Positions 8,706 through 17,002 are shown, numbered from the stretch's first letter. The stretch is DNA of 64,000 nucleotides from Winogradskyella psychrotolerans (GCF_018860545.1 NZ_JAHKPN010000046.1:1-64000); one strand, 5' to 3'. Notes: generated by a model not told the origin, from the letters alone. Numbers and translations are program-made.

Positions 8706-9998
8706 TCAATTATTCTCCTTCAAGATACTTTTTATTTCTTTTATGTCTCCGTCTATGGATTCAGGAATTTTCAATCCTAAAATCTCGCACATTAATGGAT
8801 AGATATGAATATTTTTTATGGAATGTATTTCATAACCATCTTTAAAGGCTGGACCATTTGCATAAAATATGCCATGCATTTCTTTGTATTTGCTATCATA
8901 GCCATGAACACCAAATGTTGTAACGCCGTCTTCGATAAGCGCATCTTTTCGTCTTTGATTCCAAAAATGATAACCGAAATCTGGTATTAATTGAATTGCA
9001 CCCCAATTTTTATTAGTTGGGATGTATTCAAAACCTGGTGTATTTTCAGTTCTATAAGCTTTAAAATTATGTTCTTTCAGTCTTAAATATTGTAGTACAG
9101 TATCTATTTCAATCGCTTTCTTTGGATGAATATTTACTATTGTACCATTTTCAATTGTCATGAATAAGTCATCGTTTTCAATAGAATCTATTGGTATTAT
9201 ATTGTGTGTAGACTGATCTCCCATACCATGGTCAGAAACTATAATAATATTTACGGGAAGATTCGTTTCTGATATGCCTTTAAATAAGTCTCCTAAGTTT
9301 TTGTCTAATTCAAATAATGCCGTTTTCAGTTTGTCCTCATCACGAGTACCATAAGTATGACCAACTTTGTCCATATCACCAAAATATAAAGTGATTAGAT
9401 GTGGTCTGTTTGTCTCCTCTAAATTCAACCAATCTAGTGTTTGATTAACGCGTTGCTCATTTTCAACATTATTATCAAATTTATAATAGTATGTTGGTCT
9501 GATGCCTTGAATCTTAGCTTCTGTTCCCACAAAGAAATAACTGGCAGTTACAATACCTGCTTTATTTGCCTCAACCCAAATTGGTGAACCTCCGTAAAAA
9601 CTTCCGTCTTCTGCCATTTTGGGATTTCTCTTATTAAATAGAGTCTCTTTGTTATAGTCATAAAATATATTCCCTATAAGACCATGTTTGTCAGGATAAA
9701 GACCAGTGGCAATGGTATAATGGTTCGGAAAAGTTTTAGTAGGGAATGAAGGTATTAACGACGCTGATTTAACACCAGATTTAATAAATGAACTTAAATT
9801 GGGTGGGTTATATTTTTCTACATAATCCCAGCGAAAACCATCAAGCGAAATTAATAATAAGTAAGGTGTTTTTTCAACAACGCTTACATCTGTTTTTGTA
9901 ATAGAACCGGGTGAATTTATTATTTTTATGTTACACGAATTTAATAACATCATTACAATAATAAACATTGATATTAGTAATAGGGTCCCTTGTTTCAT
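8706..9998 (-). CDS. Ectonucleotide pyrophosphatase/phosphodiesterase lipoprotein
   Basis: 430 residues. Lipobox LLNSC puts the lipid on Cys22. The mature part is an alkaline-phosphatase-superfamily enzyme of the NPP type, which hydrolyses phosphodiester or pyrophosphate bonds with two zinc ions. Visible motifs are Asp53 in SLDGF, the nucleophile Thr89 in PTKTFPNH, the DMDKVGH motif (Asp208, Asp210, His214) and SDHGM (Asp256, His257), plus FGVHGY near the C-terminus supplying the last His. Length is normal for bacterial NPPs. The substrate is not predictable; nucleotides or phospholipid head groups are both possible. The gene stands alone between spacer sequences, consistent with a cassette passenger. 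Confidence 0.88.
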   Translation of the reverse strand: MKQGTLLLISMFIIVMMLLNSCNIKIINSPGSITKTDVSVVEKTPYLLLISLDGFRWDYVEKYNPPNLSSFIKSGVKSASLIPSFPTKTFPNHYTIATGLYPDKHGLIGNIFYDYNKETLFNKRNPKMAEDGSFYGGSPIWVEANKAGIVTASYFFVGTEAKIQGIRPTYYYKFDNNVENEQRVNQTLDWLNLEETNRPHLITLYFGDMDKVGHTYGTRDEDKLKTALFELDKNLGDLFKGISETNLPVNIIIVSDHGMGDQSTHNIIPIDSIENDDLFMTIENGTIVNIHPKKAIEIDTVLQYLRLKEHNFKAYRTENTPGFEYIPTNKNWGAIQLIPDFGYHFWNQRRKDALIEDGVTTFGVHGYDSKYKEMHGIFYANGPAFKDGYEIHSIKNIHIYPLMCEILGLKIPESIDGDIKEIKSILKENN

Positions 9999-9999
9999 T

Positions 10000-10141
10000 T
10001 GAGTTCGTTTTTAGCGCGACAATAATGGTTTAGTTTGGGCTAATATATGGTAATTTTCGGTTTGTGACAGGCTTTAGTAGTTTCTAGTGGGTTAGTGATC
10101 AGTTGAATATGTTTTAATTGTGGTTTTGTGTTGTTGGCAAC
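10000..10141. repeat. attC-like spacer, partly degenerate
   Basis: Non-coding DNA between two minus-strand genes. Its right end is GTGTTGTTGGCAAC (the core GTTGGCAAC at 10133-10141), the same form as the cassette boundaries at 1173 and 1605. The left half no longer matches the other spacers, and the 10147-11076 gene lacks a matching GTTGCCAAC at its other end. Confidence 0.4.
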
Positions 10142-10146
10142 AGTTT

Positions 10147-11076
10147 CTATTTAATTTTTAATGCCACCATATAAATTTTACTCAAGCCATTATTATTTTC
10201 TCTAATATGCTTTTTAAAATCGGACATGTTTTTAAAATTTCTTGAGTTAATGTTACTTCTCTTACTTGTAAAGTACAATATTTGGTTGTTTTCATCATAG
10301 AAAGGACAATATTCCATTTTATTTGTATTGATAGGAATGCCTAAGTTAGTTGCCTTTTTCCATTTTCCTTTGGCATCTTTTTTTGAGATATACAGGTCAC
10401 CACTTCCTTGTCCATCAGCCTCATTGTATTTTGAAAATAATAGAAAATCTTCTTTCTTCGAGATAAAAGCATTAAACTCATAACCGTCGCTATTTATGTT
10501 TTCATCTAATAAAACAGGATTTGAATATTTATCATTCTCCCATTTACTAAAATAAATATCATCTTTTCCAAATCCATTGGGAGACTCCAATGTGAAGTAT
10601 AAATTATTGTTTTCACTAAGCGTCGGATAAAACTCGTTTAGGTCAGTATTTATTGGTGTTCCTATGTTTTTTGGGGTTGACCATTCACTGTGGTTATTAT
10701 GTCTTTCAACATACCAAATATCAAAGTTTTTCTTAACGTTAGTAGAATCAGTTAAAGGTCTGTCTGAGGCAAAGAATAAGCGATTTCCATCAGCTGATAA
10801 AAATGGTTCTAAATACAGGTTTGAATCACAGAAGGACAATAGTTCTGGTTCTGACCATGCATTATGTTCTTTTTTCATGCTAGCCAATTGAGAAATGTCC
10901 TGATTAGGGCTTTGAACAGTAAAAAACACTTCATCCCTATTTTTTGAAATACAAAAATCTCTTACATTGAGAAATTGATTTAGTGTTTTATCGAATTGTC
11001 TAATATCATTTTCATTTTGCGTTAAGACTAAATTTGAAATCAAAAGAAATGCAATGATTAAGCTGTTTTTTATCAT
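10147..11076 (-). CDS. Exported PD40/TolB-type beta-propeller protein
   Basis: 309 residues with a signal peptide (LIIAFLLISNLVLT-Q). It contains repeated blades with the PD40 signature, for example EPFLSADGNRLFFASDRP, FYPTLSENNNLYFTLESP, FNAFISKKEDFLLFS and YCPFYDENNQILYFTSKR, each followed by D.(W/Y).S or similar. The fold is a beta-propeller as in TolB and OmpA-associated PD40 proteins; such domains bind proteins or glycans and rarely have catalysis of their own. No OmpA or peptidase domain follows, so its partner is unknown. It is a single gene on the minus strand between spacer sequences. Confidence 0.8.
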   Translation of the reverse strand: MIKNSLIIAFLLISNLVLTQNENDIRQFDKTLNQFLNVRDFCISKNRDEVFFTVQSPNQDISQLASMKKEHNAWSEPELLSFCDSNLYLEPFLSADGNRLFFASDRPLTDSTNVKKNFDIWYVERHNNHSEWSTPKNIGTPINTDLNEFYPTLSENNNLYFTLESPNGFGKDDIYFSKWENDKYSNPVLLDENINSDGYEFNAFISKKEDFLLFSKYNEADGQGSGDLYISKKDAKGKWKKATNLGIPINTNKMEYCPFYDENNQILYFTSKRSNINSRNFKNMSDFKKHIRENNNGLSKIYMVALKIK

Positions 11077-11213
11077 ATTTATCTTTTTTTTTGAGTTTTA
11101 ATTAGTGGCATGTTTAGAAACTTAATTTACCAAATATTAACGGAATAAAAAATCTGAAAGGATTTTTGGAAGTAGGGTTGTATTAGCAATTATTTTATAG
11201 GGTGTTGTGCAAC
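11077..11213. repeat. attC-like spacer
   Basis: Holds the shared block (11120-11147), the GAAGTAGGG...TTAGCAATTATTTTATAG tract in spaced form, and ends in GGTGTTGTGCAAC. The end GTTGTGCAAC (11204-11213) is the reverse complement of GTTGCACAAC at 11932-11941, on the other side of the 11221-11922 gene. Its left half has lost the opposing boundary motif. Confidence 0.6.
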
Positions 11214-11220
11214 GTATTTA

Positions 11221-11922
11221 TTAATGTTTTTCTACTTTTTTTAATTTTTGTTCAGTCAATTTTTCAAATGGTTTGTTTTTATAAAATCTATAATTTGTAA
11301 CCACAGAATCTATATGAGTTTCTGTTCCTCCATTCTCTAATTCAATTTCTTCCATATCAATTCGGGTCAAAATATAAGTTGAGTCATTTACAAATTTTCC
11401 ATATTGGTCATATCCCCACATTCCATCTCCACCGGTTCCGGCAACGATATTATCGCTCAACAATTTATTTTCAGAGTTGTAAATTAAATAATGTAAATCG
11501 TGACAACAACTTTCATCTCCTTCTATAATCGTTATTATTTTTTCAGATTTGCCATTTTTTTGGATTGAAAAGTATTGATAATTTACAGGATAAATATTCT
11601 CTCCTTTGAGTCGTTCGTCTTGAAAATATTCAACTAACTTTTCTTTTGAAGAGAACGATTTAAGACTATCTACTATTTTTCCATAATACCAAACTCTTAA
11701 GTCAAATTCATTAAGGTTTGAGTATTTGAAATTATTTGGGTTAATAAATAGAGAATCAGATTTTTTAATTTCAACAATCGGTTCAGCTTTCATTTCAGTT
11801 GAATCGATCTCTATTGAAATTATTTCTTTATTCTCAGCTTTAATGTCAGATTTAGATTCTTTCTTTTTCTCAACACAACTGAAAGTCAGAAATACTAATA
11901 TGTAGGTTAAAATTTTGTTCAT
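11221..11922 (-). CDS. Lipoprotein of unknown function
   Basis: 233 residues with lipobox TFSC (Cys16). A Lys/Glu/Ser-rich linker (residues about 17-55) is followed by a soluble domain containing EGDESCCHDLHYLIYN and GTGGDGMWGYDQYG. The paired Cys and nearby His and Asp are conspicuous but I recognise no family. The alternation of short strands predicts a beta-rich outer-membrane lipoprotein. Both flanks carry the 10-base motif GTTGTGCAAC / GTTGCACAAC in opposite orientation, so this is one of the best-delimited cassette candidates in the window. Confidence 0.7.
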   Translation of the reverse strand: MNKILTYILVFLTFSCVEKKKESKSDIKAENKEIISIEIDSTEMKAEPIVEIKKSDSLFINPNNFKYSNLNEFDLRVWYYGKIVDSLKSFSSKEKLVEYFQDERLKGENIYPVNYQYFSIQKNGKSEKIITIIEGDESCCHDLHYLIYNSENKLLSDNIVAGTGGDGMWGYDQYGKFVNDSTYILTRIDMEEIELENGGTETHIDSVVTNYRFYKNKPFEKLTEQKLKKVEKH

Positions 11923-11931
11923 TGGTTATAT

Positions 11932-12096
11932 GTTGCACAACGTGTCTGTGTATGGTTTACTTCGTCTGTTCGCTGCGCTCGGGTGTTGGGTGGTTTAAGC
12001 ACCTAATTTAGCAAATAAAAACCGAATAGAATATTCCACTAGGATTTTAGTAAGTAGGCTTTAACTAGCAATGAATTATACACGGTGTTGTGTGCA
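11932..12096. repeat. attC-like spacer, best preserved
   Basis: 165 bp. Left end GTTGCACAACGTGTCTG, right end ACGGTGTTGTGTGCA. Read on the minus strand, the outer ends TGCACACAAC and GTTGTGCAAC match the AAC...GTT form of integron core sites, and the next bases (ACCGTGTAT and ATACACAGACACG) pair imperfectly. The interior carries the shared block at 12001-12028 and a small hairpin-prone GCGCTCG tract. The left end is complementary to the far end of the 11221-11922 gene, and the right end to the far end of the 12102-13802 gene. Confidence 0.7.
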
Positions 12097-12101
12097 GTTT
12101 T

Positions 12102-13802
12102 TTATTCGCTCAGTTTATTGAATTTAATATTTTTAGCTCTACTACTTGATATATTCAGTCCGACAATTTTCCCTAATTCATTTCTTAAAAATACAACTTT
12201 CTGAATCGAACCTTTATTTCCGATGAAAAAGTCATTTTTAATTGCTTTTAGTTTAAAATTTCCAAGTCTTGTGTGATTTGCAACTAAAATATTATCCTCT
12301 ACTGAAAGAGTGTAGAAAGTGTTTAATTCTGAGCTGTAATATTTACCCTCAAACTGTTTTAATGAATTTGAATTATAATCTGCGGGAATGTATTTATCTA
12401 AAGTAATCTGATAGCCATCATTTAGTGTCAAAACCATTTGATTAGATTGGAATGACACAGAGACATACTCATCAATTGCCATTTCAAATTCATTATTATC
12501 AACAGGAATTAATGCTGTTTTATCATCGTCATTTCTGATATATTGTAAGGTGTCATTTTGAATTTTTAATTGACGGGAATATCTGTCTTTGCCGTTCCAA
12601 TAATATCCCTCATAATTCTTCAGTGATTTTACTGGTTTAATAATAGGTGCTTTTTTGCTGAGTAAAGTTTCTGACTTTGGTTCATAATTTTTGTTTTCCA
12701 AGTAATCTGATAAACATATTTCAGTTAATTGACCTACAACTTTGCCACCATCAATTTCAGAACTGTTGTTGAAGAAAATTATGCTAATATCTAAATCTGG
12801 AAATCTGCCAATGTATGCTTGATAACTCGCATCTTGTCCACTATGTGAAATTCTTCTTATTCCCTTGTACTTATTGATAAATTGACCATTTGCATATCCA
12901 TAAGTGTTTCCATTGCTCAATTTTTCTTGGGAATGCATTTTATCAAACAAACTACTATCTCCAACCTCTTTTTTGTTGAAATTTATTATCCATTTACTTA
13001 AGTCTTCGATAGTAGTTGACAAATTTGTGGCTCCATAGCTGGCGTTGTTGAATACGTCTTGAATATAATATTCGTCATCTTTATAGTATGAATTAGCTTT
13101 GTTTTTGATTATTTGACCTTCTTTATCCACGAATTGAGTGTTGTCCATTTTCAATGGCTTAAAAATGTATTTTTCTGTGTACTCTGAAAATTGCATACCC
13201 GAAACTCGTGTAATAATTTCTGCCAATAAGGTGTAGCCAGAATTACTGTACATAAAGTCTTTGTTAGGCTCAAAATTCAATGAAGTTTGATTGTAGAGAA
13301 TATTGAGTACGTGGTCATTGTCTATAAAATCATTCAAGCGCCATCCAGAAAGTCTCAATAAGTTCCATTGGTCTTTAATTCCGCTGGTATGGTTTAAAAG
13401 ATTGTTTATAGTTATCTTATTCTCAAATTCGTTTAGTTCAGGTACGTATTTTCTAATTTCATCATTCAATGAAAGTTTACCCTCATTTTCGAGTTGTAAA
13501 ATTGCAAATGCGGTAAATTGTTTGGAAACGGACGCTACGTGAAATGATGTTTCTCTTGTGATTGGAATTTGGTGTTCTAAATTGGCAAGACCTAATTGTT
13601 TTTGAATGACTAATTTATTGTTTATAACAATTCCAATGGACATCCCTGCTTCTTTGCTATTGTAGTCCATTAAAAGACTATCGATTTTCTCCGATATTTT
13701 ATTTACATCGAAACTGTAAATTAAGTTATTTTGGGCTTTTAAGTTAGAAATAAAAAAAAGTATGTGTGTACATACTAAAAGGACTTTATAATTAAGTTTC
13801 AT
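12102..13802 (-). CDS. Exported serine hydrolase, class C beta-lactamase-like fold
   Basis: 566 residues from the ATG at 13802, which gives a signal peptide (VLLVCTHILFFISNLKA-Q). An upstream in-frame ATG at 13982 would read through the spacer and bury the signal, so it is rejected. Residues about 35-370 form the beta-lactamase/DD-peptidase fold of PF00144: nucleophile Ser91 and Lys94 in SVSK, Tyr185 in YSNSGY, and HSGQ as the third motif. The C-terminal 190 residues are a lipocalin-like or DUF3471-like beta domain. Such proteins are mostly esterases or D-amino-acid peptidases; nothing here indicates antibiotic resistance. It is flanked by GTTGTGTGCA (12087-12096) and TGCACACAAC (13879-13888). 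Confidence 0.88.
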   Translation of the reverse strand: MKLNYKVLLVCTHILFFISNLKAQNNLIYSFDVNKISEKIDSLLMDYNSKEAGMSIGIVINNKLVIQKQLGLANLEHQIPITRETSFHVASVSKQFTAFAILQLENEGKLSLNDEIRKYVPELNEFENKITINNLLNHTSGIKDQWNLLRLSGWRLNDFIDNDHVLNILYNQTSLNFEPNKDFMYSNSGYTLLAEIITRVSGMQFSEYTEKYIFKPLKMDNTQFVDKEGQIIKNKANSYYKDDEYYIQDVFNNASYGATNLSTTIEDLSKWIINFNKKEVGDSSLFDKMHSQEKLSNGNTYGYANGQFINKYKGIRRISHSGQDASYQAYIGRFPDLDISIIFFNNSSEIDGGKVVGQLTEICLSDYLENKNYEPKSETLLSKKAPIIKPVKSLKNYEGYYWNGKDRYSRQLKIQNDTLQYIRNDDDKTALIPVDNNEFEMAIDEYVSVSFQSNQMVLTLNDGYQITLDKYIPADYNSNSLKQFEGKYYSSELNTFYTLSVEDNILVANHTRLGNFKLKAIKNDFFIGNKGSIQKVVFLRNELGKIVGLNISSSRAKNIKFNKLSE

Positions 13803-13878
13803 TAATGTTCGGAATTTCTGTTTATTTTGATTGATTAGTAGAATGATTATACGATATGTTACAATGTTGCTTGCAAAT

Positions 13879-13983
13879 TGCACACAACTCGTTATATAAT
13901 AACTGCCATTACCGATATCCCGAATTATTTCGGGATAAGATAATTTAATAGCTATTCTATAGCGTAAAGCTAACCAAAACAAT
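13879..13983. repeat. attC-like spacer, right edge of the array
   Basis: Begins with TGCACACAACTCGTTATATAA, nearly the same form as GTTGGCAACTCGTTATATAA at 1605-1624. It also contains a GATATCCCGAAtTATTTCGGGATA hairpin (about 13914-13938), comparable with the TTTCGGGATATC tract of the spacer at 1605-1690. No second core motif is clear, so the right limit is uncertain. Confidence 0.5.
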
Positions 13984-14021
13984 TCGAATGTCTATACATA
14001 AAGTTACTTAGGTCACTAACA

Positions 14022-14054
14022 TAAAAAAACCACCAAGTGGTCACAAGGTGGTTT
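14022..14054 (-). terminator. Terminator of the sigma/anti-sigma operon
   Basis: AACCACC / GGTGGTT inverted repeat (14028-14034 and 14047-14053) with a 12-base loop. Seven T residues follow on the minus strand, just after the anti-sigma stop codon. Confidence 0.8.
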
Positions 14055-14075
14055 TCAAAATAAGATGTTTTTTAT

Positions 14076-14870
14076 TTAAGACTCAGTATTAACAACACCA
14101 AGGGTGTATAATTGATCCATTGTTGGAGAAGCGCTTCCTCCTGCTGGTTCTAAAGTGATACCAAAGGCCTGACTTTCGTTAACATTGGCAATGGTAAAGA
14201 TTTTATTGTCGTCGGTATTAAAGTCATCTATAGTTCCTAAACTTGTTGGTGTAAGGGGATTTAAGGTTAGTGACCATACTTGCCATACTTTGCCTTCGGG
14301 TGCGTCTGGTAACCCTTCTGCATCTAAATAAATGGTATTATCAGCTTTGTTCCAATACACTTTGGCAAAGCTAGATGCAAAATTGCCTTGACCACCAAGT
14401 GGTACCGCAATGATATTTTTATCTCTAATAACATTCAATAGGTTTTTAGTGGCTGCCAAATCGGACTTGGCATCTTCTATTTGTGTTTCAAGATATTGGT
14501 TTTCCATATCAGCAGTTTGCAATTCTTGCTCTAAACCGGTATTTAAACGTTGTGTCCAAAATAAACCTATAGCTAATAAAATAGCGGCTGCCCAACCTGT
14601 GTAGCTTATCCAGCTGGTGGTTCTCGGTTGTAAGTCGACAACCTTAGTGTCGTCAGCTTCTAGTCTTGCCTTTATCGATTCAAAACCTTTAGCTCTTGGA
14701 GATACCGCTGCCGTTAATTTGACCACAGCTTTTTCTATAGCAACCACTTCTTGCAGCAGCTCTGGGTGCTGTTTTAGAAGTTGATAGATCTCTTCGTTTT
14801 CTGTTTCAGAAAGTTTACCAGCTACGTATAGCTCTAAAATACCTGATTCTATGTATGCTTTAATATCCAT
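14076..14870 (-). CDS. Membrane anti-sigma factor, RskA-type
   Basis: 264 residues. The cytoplasmic N-terminus (ESGILELYVAGKLSETENEEIYQLLKQHPEL) is the short helical sigma-binding region typical of Bacteroidota anti-sigma factors without a zinc motif. One transmembrane helix (WAAAILLAIGLFW) sits near residues 88-100, followed by a coiled-coil stretch and a periplasmic RskA C-terminal domain (KVYWNKADNTIYLDAEGLPD, KVWQVWSL). It should hold the ECF sigma factor encoded one base upstream at the membrane until a periplasmic signal releases it. The two genes are separated by a single base, so translation is probably coupled. The signal is unknown. Confidence 0.87.
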   Translation of the reverse strand: MDIKAYIESGILELYVAGKLSETENEEIYQLLKQHPELLQEVVAIEKAVVKLTAAVSPRAKGFESIKARLEADDTKVVDLQPRTTSWISYTGWAAAILLAIGLFWTQRLNTGLEQELQTADMENQYLETQIEDAKSDLAATKNLLNVIRDKNIIAVPLGGQGNFASSFAKVYWNKADNTIYLDAEGLPDAPEGKVWQVWSLTLNPLTPTSLGTIDDFNTDDNKIFTIANVNESQAFGITLEPAGGSASPTMDQLYTLGVVNTES

Positions 14871-14871
14871 A

Positions 14872-15399
14872 TTACAATACCATATCTCTTAATTGTTGAA
14901 TACAGTTCCGGTTTCTCGTTTTAATAGTACCAATTGGCATTTGTAATTCTTCCGAAGCTTCCTTCTGCGTAAATCCTTTAAAATAAAGGAGCTCAATAAC
15001 GGCTTTACATTTTTCGCCTAATTGTGTTACAAAATTTTTAATACCAATGGCATCCGTACTGTTGTCTAAGTTATCATGGCTGGCTATGATATCTACGAAA
15101 TAATCAGTGTTGAGGTTTTGTTTTGATTGTTTAAACGCTTTAGAACGTGTTTTATCTATGGCTGCATTACGAGCTATATTTAAAATCCACGTAAAAAAAC
15201 GTCCTTTTTTTGAGGAGTAGGTATCGGCTTTATGCCATGCTTTTATAAAGACATCTTGCATCAACTCATCGGCAATAGCGGTATCTTTTACAATATTGTA
15301 AACCACCCCATGTATACTTTTGTGGTACATGCCGTAAAGCTTCTCAAAAGCCGCATGATTTTTATCTTGAAACTGTTTTACCAGTAGTTCTAATTCCAT
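14872..15399 (-). CDS. ECF RNA polymerase sigma factor
   Basis: 175 residues. Region 2 lies at about residues 15-85 (FEKLYGMYHKSIHGVVYNIV, ELMQDVFIKAWHKADTY, GRFFTWILNIARNAAIDKTRS) and region 4 at about 118-172 (CKAVIELLYFKGFTQKEASEELQMPIGTIKTRNRNCIQQLR). No region 3 is present, as expected for an ECF factor. It directs transcription of an envelope-stress-type regulon and is paired with the anti-sigma gene that follows by one base. The superoxide dismutase and YceI genes upstream on the same strand could be targets, which is inference from position only. Confidence 0.93.
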   Translation of the reverse strand: MELELLVKQFQDKNHAAFEKLYGMYHKSIHGVVYNIVKDTAIADELMQDVFIKAWHKADTYSSKKGRFFTWILNIARNAAIDKTRSKAFKQSKQNLNTDYFVDIIASHDNLDNSTDAIGIKNFVTQLGEKCKAVIELLYFKGFTQKEASEELQMPIGTIKTRNRNCIQQLRDMVL

Positions 15400-15454
15400 T
15401 TAATAGCGATATTAATTTAGAAGTTTTCGCAGAAATGGGGAAGTGAATCACCGC

Positions 15455-15470
15455 AATTGTTCTAACAATT
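15455..15470. promoter_or_regulatory. Perfect inverted repeat upstream of the sigma factor gene
   Basis: AATTGTT-CT-AACAATT, seven-base arms around two bases, 56 bp upstream of the sigma start and 27 bp after the sodC stop. It could be an operator or a weak hairpin at the sodC mRNA end; no T run follows on the minus strand. Confidence 0.3.
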
Positions 15471-15496
15471 AATTAGTGTTTATATGTCTATATTGT

Positions 15497-16084
15497 TTAC
15501 TGTATAATTCCTGCGCAACCAATGCGTGCGCCTGCGTCACCAGAAGGTTGTGATGTTAAATCATCGACACCAATGTGTACAATAACTGCTTTTCCTAAAA
15601 TATCTTTAGTCTCATCGCCACAGCCAATACACCATTCATCTGTTGTTTTTGTAATGGTAGCACGTCCGTTGGCATTTGCTGTTAAATTTCCGATATCTCC
15701 TTTGTGATACCCCGTTTCTGCTCCCCAAGCACCATGCGGTTGTGCTGTGGGATTCCAATGGCCTCCAGCGGATGAACCATCGTTTGCTGAACAATCCGCT
15801 TTTTCATGAATATGAATCGCGTGTTCTCCTTCTTCTAATCCGGTAACCGTACCAACCATGCTAACCATACCATTGGTCTCTGTAAAGTTAATAGTCCCTT
15901 CTATGTTACTATCACTTTTAGGTGATAAGGTGACAGATAATTTGTTGGATGTGGTATCAACGTTTTCTTCTATAACTTCAGTTTCTGCTTCCGGCATGGT
16001 GTCGGTTTCTTTCTTAGTGTCTTTACAAGCAGTAGCTGCAGCGACTAATATGAAAGACATTAGTAATACTTTTAAATTTTTCAT
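15497..16084 (-). CDS. sodC: Cu/Zn superoxide dismutase, lipoprotein
   Basis: 195 residues with lipobox ATAC (Cys20) and an acidic linker, so a periplasm-facing lipoprotein that converts superoxide to peroxide and oxygen. Metal ligands are visible: His91 and His93 (HIHEKADC), His109 (GGHW), His117 (PHG), His127 and Asp130 (GYHKGDIGN) and His170 (VIVHIG). Cys98 and Cys190 (IGCAG) can form the structural disulfide. An extra pair, WCIGCGDE (Cys152, Cys155), sits in the segment that is usually an electrostatic loop and is less usual. It lies upstream of the sigma/anti-sigma pair and downstream of the yceI-like gene on the same strand. Confidence 0.95.
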   Translation of the reverse strand: MKNLKVLLMSFILVAAATACKDTKKETDTMPEAETEVIEENVDTTSNKLSVTLSPKSDSNIEGTINFTETNGMVSMVGTVTGLEEGEHAIHIHEKADCSANDGSSAGGHWNPTAQPHGAWGAETGYHKGDIGNLTANANGRATITKTTDEWCIGCGDETKDILGKAVIVHIGVDDLTSQPSGDAGARIGCAGIIQ

Positions 16085-16287
16085 GATATGCTCAAATTTT
16101 TAGTTGGAATTAATATTTAATCATGTTATAATCCGTGTCTAATAGCCATGGTTTATGGCTTTAAGCGGACTAACATTGGGCACAAATTAATGAAGTAAAA
16201 AATGCTTCAAGTGCTCAATCACAATTAATATTAATTCATTTGATACTATTTAAAATGAGGCTATCCAGTTTTAAAAATACTTAGAGC

Positions 16288-16917
16288 TTATTTTTCGCGA
16301 AGGTATGTGCTCACTTCAATAGCAACATCTTCCCATGTTTTACTCACACCATCAACACCTTTATGCAAATCAAAACATACTTTGTTTAAAGATTCTAATG
16401 CGCTTAATGCGTCCCAATCTTTAAGATCCATGGTGCCTTTCATGCTTACACGTCTTTCATCGGTGATGCTCACTTCTAAAGGTAAGTCTTTAGTAACTCC
16501 ATTCATTGTTATTTCAGCAGCATACGCGTTGTTGGCATATTTAATTTTTCCTTTTAGTAATTCAGGATTTAACATCGCACCAAAGAATGACGTTTTTAGC
16601 TTTTCGTCTCTAGTCTCATCCTTAGTAAATAAACTACTTACCGGAATTGAAAATTCTAAATTGTTTAAAGCTTCTTCTGGCGTTGCTCCTGCTTTTTCTT
16701 CAAAATTCAGCGTTGCAAATTCTCCACCTACAGGGACTTTATCGGTCGTTTTATAAGCTGTCCATTTTACATTGGTCGCTTCTGGTTTAACCACGTAGCT
16801 CACGGTGTTTTCGACCGCTTCAGGGGTTGTCGTTTCTTCGGCTTTTTTATCGTCCTTACATGACGTAAAAACTAAACTAACAATAACTAATAGTGATGCA
16901 AATTTTATGCTTTTCAT
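16288..16917 (-). CDS. YceI-family lipoprotein
   Basis: 209 residues with lipobox FTSC (Cys20), then a charged linker and a YceI-like domain (VKWTAYKTTDKVPVGGEF, PVSSLFTKDETRDEKL, IKYANNAYAAEITMNGVTKDLPLEV, MKGTMDLKDW). YceI proteins are lipocalin-like barrels that bind isoprenoid-type lipids, and several are stress-induced; the ligand here is unknown. The family usually has GxxSFDxxH-type motifs, which are only partly kept, so this belongs to the diverged Bacteroidota branch. It is divergent from hemN, sharing a 146 bp intergenic region, but the Fnr-type box there is not spaced correctly for this gene. Confidence 0.8.
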   Translation of the reverse strand: MKSIKFASLLVIVSLVFTSCKDDKKAEETTTPEAVENTVSYVVKPEATNVKWTAYKTTDKVPVGGEFATLNFEEKAGATPEEALNNLEFSIPVSSLFTKDETRDEKLKTSFFGAMLNPELLKGKIKYANNAYAAEITMNGVTKDLPLEVSITDERRVSMKGTMDLKDWDALSALESLNKVCFDLHKGVDGVSKTWEDVAIEVSTYLREK

Positions 16918-17002
16918 GATGTTTTTTATTTTAAGTAAAATTAGTCATATAACCGCTTTAATCCAAGTAACGCGTTAGTGATAAATCAAAATTTTTAACC
17001 GC

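Noticed and set aside
12102..13802. Antibiotic-resistance beta-lactamase
   Set aside because: PF00144 proteins with a C-terminal beta domain are mostly esterases or peptidases; SxxK and YSN motifs alone do not show beta-lactam hydrolysis.
13803..13982. Extended start for the serine hydrolase
   Set aside because: The extension reads through the spacer and would place the signal peptide 60 residues inside.
1..14000. Integron integrase or other recombinase gene
   Set aside because: No tyrosine or serine recombinase, transposase or reverse transcriptase was found in any gene of the window, so a complete integron cannot be claimed.
16144..16160. Terminator hairpin AGCCAT / ATGGCT upstream of sodC
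   Set aside because: Six-base stem without a T run on either strand; too weak to call.
16307..16756. 149-residue open frame antisense to the YceI-like gene
   Set aside because: It mirrors the codon pattern of the real gene on the other strand, lacks a plausible start and matches no family.
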